A stretch of 64,000 nucleotides of DNA from Dendrocalamus latiflorus (Eukaryota; Streptophyta; Magnoliopsida; Poales; Poaceae). The position numbers and the translations under genes were made by a program. Every line of letters starts with the position of its first letter. The first letter of the stretch is position 1. The notes below the pieces were generated by a model that did no database searches, was not told the DNA's origin, and was given only the letters and a program-made list of their open reading frames with translations. Location of the stretch: the NCBI GenBank assembly GCA_017311315.1, contig CM029653.1, forward strand, positions 40,050,412 through 40,114,411. The letters are read 5' to 3'. Shown here piece after piece: positions 46,301-53,137 of this stretch.

Positions 46301-49300
46301 TGTCAGCGTCTCACTCGGCGAGCTCCTAGCGATTTGCTCCTTCAACCATTGGTTGAACCAACGGTTGTGTTGCCTCATGATCCAAACATCCGGCCGCTCT
46401 GGATTCTGTTGCCGAAGCACATCCTTGTGCTGGTCCACATAAGGGGCCACTTCAGTCATGTGTTGCAACACCGTGAAATGGGCTTGAGTATACGTGTCCA
46501 TATCTGGAGTGATTGCTTTCCTTCCGATAGTTCCGAGACCCTTCAGCCTCCCCTCATGACGAGATTGAGGGACACCTATCGGTTGAATCTGAGCCATATA
46601 ATCGACACAAAACTCAATGACCTCTTCGCTTGCATAACCTTCGACGATGCTGCCCTCCGGCCGAGAACGATTCCGTACGTAGGACTTGAGAATTCCCATG
46701 AACCTCTCAAATGGGTACATGCTACGTAGGAATACGGGCCCGCACATTTTTATCTCCCACACAACGTGAACAATGAGATGGACCATGATATCGAAAAACG
46801 AAGGAGGGAAATACATTTCAAGGTGACATAGAGTCATCACCACCTCGTCCTGCAGAGCATCTAGTCCTTCGGGATCGATGACCTTCTGAGCAATTGTGTT
46901 AAAGAAATAACATAGCCTCATGATTGTCTCTCGGACTTTGATCGGCAAAATATTTCTAATTGCAATAGGGAGCATCTGTGTCATCAGCACATGACAATCA
47001 TGATACTTCATGCCATTTAACTTCAAATCTTGCATCGAAACAAGTTTCTTCACGTTGCCGGAGTGACCAGACGGAACTTTGACACCATGCAAGCACTGGC
47101 ACAGTTCTGTTTTCTCAGCCTTGGACAGAGTGTAACACGCAGGGGGAAGGTACGTTCGTCCATTATCAGTGTGTGTCGGTGCTAACTCAGGCCTGATGTC
47201 CATGTCAGCCAAGTCAAGCCATGCGTTGACGCCGTCCTTTGTTTTATCACGGATGTTCAGTAAGAGACCAATCAAGCTGTCACACACATTCTTTTCTACG
47301 TGCATGACGTCGATGCAGTGCCGAACATCTAGGTACTCCCAATAAGGTAAGTCCCAAAATATTGATCTCTTCTTCCAGGTGTTCTTCTCATGAGCCCTCA
47401 ATTTACGTCCCTTTCCGAGGACAACATCTAAATCCTTAACCATATCATAAACCTCGTGTCCCCTTAAATGCCTTGGAGCTGAACCGTCTTCCTTCTCTCC
47501 GTCAAATTGTTGCTTCATCTTGCGGTATGGGTGAGCCCTCCGAAGGAACCGACGGTGACGCATGTAGACGGTTTTGCGTGAGTGTCTCAGCCACACACTC
47601 TCGGTACCATCTAAACAGTGAGTACAAACTTTGGCACCTTTTGTACTATGGCCTGATAGGTTACCAAGGGCAGGATAATCATTTATGGTGCAGAACAATA
47701 AGGAGCGCAGAGTGAAGTTCTCTCGTTTGTATGCATCCCATACCTGTACCCCTTCGTTCCACAGTACTTTTAGATCTTCCACCAACGGTGCTAGGAACAC
47801 ATCGATATCATTCCCAGGTTGTTTTGGCCCTTCAATAAGTATCGACAGCAAAATGTACTTTCGCTTCATACACAACCAAGGAGAAAAGTTATAGATGCAA
47901 AGAGTCACGGGACATGTGCTGTGTCGGCTGCTCATGCTACTAAAAGGATTCATTCCATCTGTACTCAGTCCAAACCTTATATTCCTTGGTTCTGCACCGA
48001 ACTCTGCAAAACTCCTATCGATGTTTCTCCACTGCGCGGAATCAGCAAGGTGTCTTATCATTCCATCCTTCTTGCGCTCCTCCGAGTGCCAACGCAGCAG
48101 TTTTGCCTCCTTTGGATTTGCAAAAAACCTTTTCAAACGGGGAATTATAGGAAAATACCATGCCACTTTAGCAGGAGGTCCTTTCTTCGCCTCTGTTCCC
48201 TCGCCATCATCTGATTGATTGTTACGTTTGTATCGGGATGCGTTGCACACCGGACATACATGCATGTTTGCATACTCTTTACGGTAGAGGATACAGTCGT
48301 TCGGGCAGGCATGTATTCTTTCAACTTCCATTCCCAACGGATAAAGAACCTTCTTGGCTTTATACGTGGTTTTAGGCAACTCATTTCCCTCCGGAAGCAT
48401 GTCCGCTAAAAGACCTAGCAGCGCCGTGAAACTCTTATCGGACCAACCGTTGCTTGCCTTCAATTTCAACAGTTCAAGCACGGCCGACAACCTCGTGTAC
48501 TTGCAGCTCGTGTACAAAGGTTTCTCTGAGTCCTCCATCAAGCCACGGAATTTAACATACTCTCTCTCATCATAGTTCTCTTCTACATCGCGAAGCATCT
48601 GATTCAGATTATCATCGTGCAACCTATCCGAATCCGAGCCACAATCGACATCAACCGGCGGCATGTCATTCACTTCACCGGCGATGTCATCCGGGGGCAT
48701 ATCATTCACTTCGCCGGCGATGTCATCCGGGGGCATATCATTCACTTCACCGACGATGTCATCCGGCGGCATATGATCATTCACTTCGCCATGACTGGTC
48801 CAACACGTATAATCTTTTTTGAAACCCCTCCGAATCAAGTGCGCTACAATTTGCCCTCGGTTCTTAAACATCTTCAAATTCTCGCAGTCAGTGCATGGAC
48901 AGCACATATATTCCACCCCCTTATTCAACATATCCTCCTCGGCGGCTCTTATAAAAGCAGAAACGTCATTAATGTACTCTTCACTCACACGGCTCGCGGC
49001 ATACATCCAGCTTCGGTCCTACGTTACGTACATATATAACAACTTAGTATTAAAATCTAGATTAACTAATTATAACTACATATATACGGGCCACATTTAT
49101 TATATTTAGACTTAATTTGCTAGCTCAATTCATATTACAAACACAACAGCTATTATATAACCAACAATTTTGCAAATTAACCATCTTCAATAACCACTAA
49201 TGGATTACTTAGACCTAAATTGTAATGCAATTAAAGAAAAAATAAATTACATTACTAACCATATCTAGAGCAACCAGGAAAGACTGAATATTCAAAGCTC

Positions 49301-50420
49301 AATCTCTGCCTCTTCCCACCAAATTAACTGGCCTGAAATCGCCTAGCTTCCTCCCGAGTGAAAAAGTGCGCAGCGGTGGATAGATCTGGATCGAAATGAA
49401 GACAGATGCGGTCTGAGCAGCGCAATAAATGCCTTAGCCATTATCACAGACGGTTTTTAACTAAAAACCGTCTGTGAATTATCACAGACGGTTTTTTATT
49501 AAAAACCGTCTGTGATAACTAGCTTATCACAGACGGTTTTATATTAAAAACCGTCTGTGATAATCTGGGATTATCACAGACGGTTTTTAATACAGACCGT
49601 CTGTGATACTTCGGTAATAACCGCCTGTGATAATCCATTTTCCCGCCACAAATACCACAGACGGCCTCCTAATTACAACCGTCTGTAATAGTGTTCATCA
49701 GAGACGGTTTCACAAAACCGTCTGTGATGAGGCGTCTACTATGAGGCTTTCTGTAGTAGTGTACACACAACTAATGTACGTATGCATGATTTGAACTTAT
49801 GAAGGTACAAGGTGGACTACGGCATGTTCCGGTTCTGCATCGCGGACTCGGAGCACGACTGGAGGGAAGGGACGGAGCAGTACCAGTTCATCGAGCAGTG
49901 CTTGTCGACGGTGGACCGGAAGCACCAGCCGTGGCTTGTGTTCGCAGCGCACCGCGTGCTCGGCTACTCCTCCAACTCGTGGTATGCCGACGAGGGCTCC
50001 TTCGAGGAGACTGAGGGCCGCGAGAGCCTCCAAAAGCTGTGGCAGAAGTACCGCGTTGACATCGCCTTCTTCGGCCACGTTCACAACTACGAGAGGACAT
50101 GCCCCCTGTACCAGAGCCAGTGCATGACCAACGAGAAGAGCCGCTGCTCCGGGACAATGAACGGGACGATCTTCGTGGTGGCCGGGGGCGGTGGCAGCCA
50201 TCTGTCGGACTACACAACAGCGATCCCCAAGTGGAGCATCTTCCGGGACAAGGACTACGGGTTCGTGAAGCTCACAGCGTTCAATCACTCATCACTGCTG
50301 TTCGAGTACAAGAAGAGCAGTGACGGCAAGGTTTACGACTCCTTCACCATCGACAGGGACTACCGCGACGTGCTCAGCTGCGTGCACGACAGCTGCTTCC
50401 CAACCACGTTGGCCACCTAA
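28390..50420 (+). CDS. Purple acid phosphatase / nucleotide pyrophosphatase-phosphodiesterase-like (11 exons)
   Basis: join(28390..28557, 37762..37853, 37942..38008, 38132..38251, 38333..38425, 38799..38940, 39027..39108, 39437..39569, 39686..39891, 40040..40165, 49805..50420). All introns are GT/AG, phases are consistent, and the product is 614 aa, the usual size of plant high-molecular-weight PAPs (PAP1/PAP27 type). A hydrophobic N-terminus (VLMVLAAVAAPASAS) predicts secretion. An Ig/fibronectin-like domain precedes the metallophosphatase domain. All seven dinuclear-metal ligands are present: D296 (GDMG), D337 and Y340 (GDLPY), N370 (GNHE), H459 (FAAH, variant of VxxH), H501 and H503 (GHVH). 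The family hydrolyses phosphomonoesters or nucleotide pyrophosphate bonds, often in the apoplast; the substrate here is unknown. Some relatives are annotated as inactive, but this copy is not missing ligands. Intron 1 holds a copia and a decayed exon-1 copy. Intron 10 holds a 9.3-kb CACTA. A possible AATAAA signal lies at 50462-50467. Confidence 0.93.
28558..29992 (+). other. Phosphatase intron 1, part upstream of the copia
   Basis: AT-rich intronic sequence with no exon-like frames. A small hAT-like MITE may lie at 29489-29644. The last 180 bp (29810-29990) are GC-rich with many CGTACG words. Confidence 0.5.
29489..29644. mobile_element. Small hAT-like MITE (tentative)
   Basis: TAGTGACAGAGCCAG at the left and GGCACCGTCACTG at the right form imperfect hAT-type inverted ends, with AACCTGTGGGGCC and GTTAAATGTCC-like words inside. 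No 8-bp target duplication is evident, so the call is weak. Confidence 0.4.
29993..30623 (+). repeat. 5' LTR of the young copia
   Basis: 631 bp with a promoter-like TATAAAAA at 30156-30163. The 3' half carries repeated GGTCGTAA and ACGACCACG words (about 30310-30615), possible direct repeats of regulatory kind. Confidence 0.97.
30649..34821 (+). pseudogene. copia gag-pol polyprotein, intact except for one stop codon in gag
   Basis: One frame runs from ATG 30649 to the stop at 34821, broken only by TAA at 30979-30981 inside the UBN2-type gag domain. The order is: gag (WAMKMKVNMIAQGVWGPVEP); two CCHC knuckles (CYTCEKFGHYAAEC, CHNCKKYGHYAANC); protease (WYLDNGASNHMTG); the pre-integrase motif (WLWHERFGHINF); integrase (VHVDLCGPITPRT, RSDRGGEF, NGVVERRNRTVVET); RT (FLNGDIEEEVYVSQPPGF, YVDDLIITG); and RNase H (ALSSCEAEYIAASA, ADILTKSLGRIKF). 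The frame before and after the TAA is the same, so a single base change explains the break. The copy is probably unable to move alone unless the stop is read through. Confidence 0.93.
34830..35460 (+). repeat. 3' LTR of the young copia
   Basis: Near-identical to the 5' LTR, with TATAAAAA at 34993-35000. Its R/U5 region lies within the phosphatase intron on the sense strand, so it could start or end transcripts there. Confidence 0.97.
35856..36040 (+). pseudogene. Decayed second copy of phosphatase exon 1
   Basis: About 7.47 kb downstream of the real exon 1, the same signal peptide and N-terminus recur (AEAFQPLSTIAIHKATVDLH, then ASAYVRA). This copy has an in-frame TAG at 35931-35933 where the functional copy has TCG, and a one-base deletion just before the donor, so the frame no longer matches exon 2. 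Similarity continues about 60 bp into the intron (ACACGCACTTG, GCTAGCTGTT, CATCATCATCA), showing a DNA duplication rather than retrocopying. Confidence 0.88.
36695..37259. mobile_element. MITE with GGCCCTGTTTGG ends
   Basis: GGCCCTGTTTGGTACAGCT at the left pairs with AGCTGTGCCAAACGGGGCC at the right. GTA flanks both sides (36692-36694, 37260-37262). Subterminal CAGCTTCAC/GTGAAGCTG words are mirrored. It has the general style of the 6793 element but a different sequence. No coding capacity. Confidence 0.75.
40453..40745. repeat. Left subterminal palindrome cluster of the CACTA
   Basis: About ten ACAGACGGTT half-sites in alternating orientation form hairpins joined by short AT loops. 40608-40676 is an almost perfect long palindrome, with arms of about 30 bp reading GATTATCCGATATCACAGA outward. 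Such repeats are where CACTA accessory proteins bind in En/Spm; binding here is inferred. Confidence 0.92.
41057..44103 (-). CDS. CACTA second gene: TNP1/Transposase_24-like N-terminus fused to Ulp1-type cysteine protease
   Basis: complement(41057..41179, 41255..41347, 41430..41511, 41595..41876, 41962..42809, 42886..43290, 43372..44103). Seven exons, GT/AG junctions, consistent phases, 854 aa. The N-terminal third (NAFRTMVGIVARQRIEITYN, KNVPDTRKRELW) resembles plant transposase-24/TNP1 proteins. A middle proline-rich part holds two ~28-aa direct repeats (LVPSPLQ-QSVPPPDTAPVLSP). The C-terminal part is a C48 (Ulp1/SENP) protease: His in FHWILVVIVP, Asp in FYLDSLS, and Gln/Cys in QEPGNTCGYYVC. 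All catalytic positions appear present. In CACTA elements the TNP1-type protein binds subterminal repeats. The protease could remove SUMO or NEDD8-like modifiers; this is not shown. The exon 4 acceptor could alternatively lie 33 bp further on. Confidence 0.85.
44460..44865. repeat. Tandem repeats (~110 bp) upstream of the TNP1-Ulp1 gene
   Basis: Blocks with ATGGAAGATTGTATATAACA, GCTATTAGAGCTCAAAGA, GAATGAACCAATCTCAGTAT and AACTGTAAATCCCACAGGCA recur about three times in order. They lie 5' of the minus-strand gene start (44103), so they may contain its promoter. Confidence 0.8.
44925..45110. repeat. GAGGAGGAGG / GGCGGCGACGACG low-complexity block
   Basis: GA- and GC-rich simple sequence containing two copies of a ~70-bp segment with GGAGGAGGAGGCGGCGGCGA and GCCCCGGGCTCGGGG. 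Open frames on both strands arise from composition and are not taken as genes. Confidence 0.85.
45178..45348. repeat. Internal cluster of CACTA palindromes between the two genes
   Basis: Four hairpin units pair ACAGACGGTTCTAAACTTAG with AGAACCGTCTG. They share the ACAGACGGTT core with the terminal clusters but have a different loop (CTAAACTTAG instead of TTTTATTAAA). They lie downstream of TNP2 and upstream of the TNP1-Ulp1 gene, in its likely promoter region. Confidence 0.9.
45460..45745. repeat. 38-bp minisatellite at the 3' end of the TNP2 gene
   Basis: About seven and a half copies of a 38-bp unit made of ACATCACACATTTTCACATA followed by TACATCTCAAAATTGACT. Copies differ by one or two bases. 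The last copy runs into the stop codon of TNP2 (45737-45739), so the array forms its 3' UTR. Confidence 0.95.
45737..49006 (-). CDS. CACTA transposase, TNP2 type
   Basis: A single 1089-codon frame catalyses excision and insertion of the element in the nucleus. The N-terminal transposase-associated zinc domain (CCPCTDCEN, residues ~35-43) is followed by four copies of a 12-residue repeat (GEVNDMPPDDIA, residues ~73-122). Then come the Transposase_21 core (residues ~300-570; MNPFSSMSSRHSTCPV, KGAKVCTHCLDGT), DUF4218 (about 640-820; AIRNILPIKVRETIMRLCYF, PFERFMGILKSYVRNRSRPE) and DUF4216 (about 920-1040; DAFSTDGSRNSYYSFIEEIW, YVVFKIPLFRCRWV). The length is typical for TNP2 and I see no break. 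An intron cannot be excluded but is not needed. Confidence 0.93.
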   Translation of the reverse strand: MYAASRVSEEYINDVSAFIRAAEEDMLNKGVEYMCCPCTDCENLKMFKNRGQIVAHLIRRGFKKDYTCWTSHGEVNDHMPPDDIVGEVNDMPPDDIAGEVNDMPPDDIAGEVNDMPPVDVDCGSDSDRLHDDNLNQMLRDVEENYDEREYVKFRGLMEDSEKPLYTSCKYTRLSAVLELLKLKASNGWSDKSFTALLGLLADMLPEGNELPKTTYKAKKVLYPLGMEVERIHACPNDCILYRKEYANMHVCPVCNASRYKRNNQSDDGEGTEAKKGPPAKVAWYFPIIPRLKRFFANPKEAKLLRWHSEERKKDGMIRHLADSAQWRNIDRSFAEFGAEPRNIRFGLSTDGMNPFSSMSSRHSTCPVTLCIYNFSPWLCMKRKYILLSILIEGPKQPGNDIDVFLAPLVEDLKVLWNEGVQVWDAYKRENFTLRSLLFCTINDYPALGNLSGHSTKGAKVCTHCLDGTESVWLRHSRKTVYMRHRRFLRRAHPYRKMKQQFDGEKEDGSAPRHLRGHEVYDMVKDLDVVLGKGRKLRAHEKNTWKKRSIFWDLPYWEYLDVRHCIDVMHVEKNVCDSLIGLLLNIRDKTKDGVNAWLDLADMDIRPELAPTHTDNGRTYLPPACYTLSKAEKTELCQCLHGVKVPSGHSGNVKKLVSMQDLKLNGMKYHDCHVLMTQMLPIAIRNILPIKVRETIMRLCYFFNTIAQKVIDPEGLDALQDEVVMTLCHLEMYFPPSFFDIMVHLIVHVVWEIKMCGPVFLRSMYPFERFMGILKSYVRNRSRPEGSIVEGYASEEVIEFCVDYMAQIQPIGVPQSRHEGRLKGLGTIGRKAITPDMDTYTQAHFTVLQHMTEVAPYVDQHKDVLRQQNPERPDVWIMRQHNRWFNQWLKEQIARSSPSETLTWLAKGPTFTVVTWQGYDINGYTFYTQSQDVKSTNQNSGVRIDAFSTDGSRNSYYSFIEEIWELDYVVFKIPLFRCRWVHLPQVKVDKYGVTTVDLQRVGYKDEPFVLVNQVFQVFYVTDPANKKRHVVLHGKRRIVGVENVVDEEEYNQFDELPPFGNGIRVDDQQRDETSYVRIDHDEGLIFKGNM
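49440..49720. repeat. Right subterminal palindrome cluster of the CACTA
   Basis: Repeats of TTATCACAGACGGTTTTTA and its complement form at least four hairpins, decaying toward the terminus (ACAGACGGCCTCC, GAGACGGTTTCAC). The same core as the left cluster. Confidence 0.92.
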
Positions 50421-50461
50421 TCCAGCTATTGTTAATAGCTAGGATGGGTGCTCAAGTGGTA

Positions 50462-50467
50462 AATAAA
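50462..50467 (+). promoter_or_regulatory. Candidate polyadenylation signal of the phosphatase gene
   Basis: AATAAA lies 42 bp after the stop codon, followed by a T-rich stretch near 50530-50570. Plant signals are loose, so this is only a candidate. Confidence 0.45.
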
Positions 50468-50499
50468 TTATGGCTTGACCATCTAGCAGCTGAGGAAAT

Positions 50500-52144
50500 T
50501 GTTAGTATTAGACTATGTGATGGCCGTGTATTTTATTGATGATGAATAATTGATATTTGGTTTTATTGAAATTTGCATTCGTGAAAGATTTGATCAATAC
50601 GCTTATGTGCTTAAGTTTTTCAGGATGGAAAAACGACTACGTCTAGTTTCAACGACGGACGGTAGTCCGATCAGCCTTGTGATGGCTGGTCCGATCGGCC
50701 TTGTGATGGATGCTCTGATTGGCAGACTTCGACCATGTCTAGTTTCGATCACGATAGACTTTGACTATGTCTGGTTTCGATCACGGCAGACTTCGACCAC
50801 GTCAGACTTCGACCATGTCCGACTTCGACTACGTCCGGCTCCGACCTTGGCACATCGACCATGGTATTTCATCCACGGCAGAACGACCATAGCAGGTAAT
50901 CGTAGATTTCAACCTCGAACACTGAACCGGTTGTAAGTAACATTTAACCAGTCATAAGTGATAGTGAACTAGTCTTAGCTACAGTGAATCGGTTGGAGGT
51001 CATAAGGTCATCTGCTATAGCACCAGTCGATGGTTGTAGTTATAGTATTTTTTCGTGGTCGTAGCTATAGTACCTGATCGATACTCGATAGTCGTAGATT
51101 TTACTAGCCGATACTCGATACTCGTAGAATTTGTAGTTTGCTGTTGTTGTCATAGACCTCATGCTCGTTAGTTGGAAGGAATTGGTACCCGGTAGTCGGA
51201 AGGACTCGGTACTAATAGTCGCGGTTTTTCGTGATCATGGTCAATAATCGGTTGTCGGAGACTTATGGTATGTGATCAGTACTCGTGGATGGCAGTCTGT
51301 GCAGTGCTCAGTGATCAATGGTGCAACGAATGGTTGGAGATCGGTAGTCATAGACTTAACGATCTGGTGTTTTAGTCATAGCGATCGGTATTCGATGGTT
51401 CTGTGGTCAGTAGCGATTCTTGTTATTCCTGAGTGTTCTGAGCGATGGTATTTCCCGAGTATTTGTGTTCGAGTACTCGATGAGCTAGTGACCGATCTTG
51501 TATAATGGTTGTAACCAGTCGTAATAAGTGATCTGAAGTTGGTGATTTCTGGAGAGCGTGGATATTGTGGTCATGGATGACCTGGTTGGTATTCATGGAT
51601 GGTTTAGTTCTTGTCTATGGATAGACGAGGGTGAGTTATACGTGTGTGTGTGCTGATGTCGGTCAAGTTGTGGAGAACTTGTGCCAGGAAAAGTTCTTTG
51701 GTCTTTGATGTGTAGGTTGGTATGGAGACGATCATGGTCAGTGACGAGGAGGAGGGGGAAATTTGAGATCCAGGCGATCGAGGATGTCACACGAGATGGT
51801 CGGGTTCATGCTGGAGCATGTAGAGATCAAAAGTGGTGATTCATGGAGAAACTACTGGTGGTGTGGTCTAGGAGGCTTCGACACGAGAGGTGATGATGCA
51901 TGAAGAAGACACGGGAGGTGCGGTCCTGGAGAATTCGACACGGAAGGTGATGGTGCGTGATAAAGATACAGGAGGTGCTGCCCTGGAGGCTTCGTCACGT
52001 GTTGAGTTAGGAGTTGTGGATGGAGTCCATAACTGGAAAGAGTTAGAAATTGGATAAAACTTATGTTTAGAAGGGTTTCAAGTCCTTTGATTTGAGGAAG
52101 AGTCATGTTTGTATTTAAGTCGAATACGGTTTAGGGTTCTAACA
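50500..52144. mobile_element. LTR-like sequence rich in CGACCA/GGTCGTAA words (tentative)
   Basis: The stretch begins TGTTAGTATTAGAC and a matching TTCTAACA ends at 52144, giving 6-bp TGTTAG/CTAACA inverted ends. The interior has TTTCGATCACG, CTTCGACCACG, GGTTGTAAGTAAC and GATACTCGATAGTCGTAG words, like the LTRs at 27512-28184 and 29993-30623. The flanks GAAAT and TATGA do not match, and no primer site adjoins, so its identity as one LTR is uncertain. 52145-52600 continues with similar text and may belong to it. Confidence 0.4.
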
Positions 52145-53137
52145 TATGAAAGCAGGTAGAGGCTAAGGGTTTTAGCCGTGGCTTTGAGGAGGCCTTTTGT
52201 GCTAGGGTTTTTAGGGGTGTCATGAGGGCGTTTTGTAGTCATAAACATGAATAGAAGTAAAATATCAAATTAGTTCTCGAAGAAAGAAATCACCGCCGAC
52301 GTTGTCTCAATCAAAGCACGACGAGTTTTCTGAGTATTGCTTTGCTGTGTTCTCGTCGGTGTGCTATCGCATCACAATCTTGCGATCTACGAGCACAGTG
52401 TTGTCTTCGGCATGTTCTTGTTCGAGTGGCTAAAACTTTTAAGCAGAGCGAGATTTTGACCACGTGCAAATACAATCGTAGCAAGCGGTCAACCGATCGA
52501 AGCGTTCATCGAGCGCGCGTAAAGGAGGTCAAGCGAGCAGACAAACGACTTGCGGTCAAAATCTACATCTGATAATTTAGATTGTTTTTTCTTCTAGTTT
52601 GAGATTTGTTTTTAGGAATCAAAAAGTGGAGGCAATCATACGTCCTTTCTGATTGCGCTATACGATCCTATTGTTAGTAGGCCGTGCCTGCTATATGCGA
52701 CATTCTATTAACTAAATTCCAGTATTTTTCATGGGTATTGTGCAATAAAATGGCTCAGCAGCATGAACATAAAATGCCCAATGAGAGTGAGATACCAACC
52801 AGCTAATGCAACCTGAACCTTACCCGGGAATACATTCGAGCAGCTGGGGCATCTCCACTGGGGGTGGGTATCTTGGCCGTTCGTTCAGTCACGGAAGGCT
52901 TATAAAACTTCCACCTGCAAAGCTGGTGTGTGCACTTCCTTGGGCAGACCTAGATCTTCCATGCACAAATGAACGACCATGGTATATCAAGTTCCTCGGC
53001 AGTCGGCACTGTGACTGTCACAACACGCGACATGATATCCTTTCAACGATGACCGGTTTACCATGTTATTCCACTAAATTGAGGAAAGCCGAAAGCTGAT
53101 TTGAATACCTTAGCTTCTAAACACAGCTTCTCTAATC
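52145..53137. other. Intergenic DNA, no recognisable gene
   Basis: 52250-52580 looks like the end of a retrotransposon LTR/leader (AAGTAAAATATCAAATTAG, AAGCGGTCAACCGATCG). An open frame at 52806-53099 has no family motif or convincing splice partners. Nothing else seen. Confidence 0.35.

Larger units (their letters stand above)
40440..49761 (-). mobile_element. Complete CACTA (EnSpm) DNA transposon in phosphatase intron 10
   Basis: The termini CACTACTACAGAAA (40440) and TTTCTGTAGTAGTG (ending 49761) are perfect 14-bp inverted repeats. The flanks TAT and TAC share two of three bases of a 3-bp target duplication. Subterminal clusters of ACAGACGGTT palindromes lie at 40453-40745 and 49440-49720. 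Two genes lie on the minus strand: a TNP2-type transposase (49006-45737) and a TNP1/Ulp1 fusion (44103-41057). No stops or frameshifts were found in either. At 9322 bp with both genes open it looks autonomous. Its genes run opposite to the host gene. Confidence 0.96.

Noticed and set aside
52806..53099. 97-codon plus-strand frame
   Set aside because: No family motif, and no credible exon partners on either strand.
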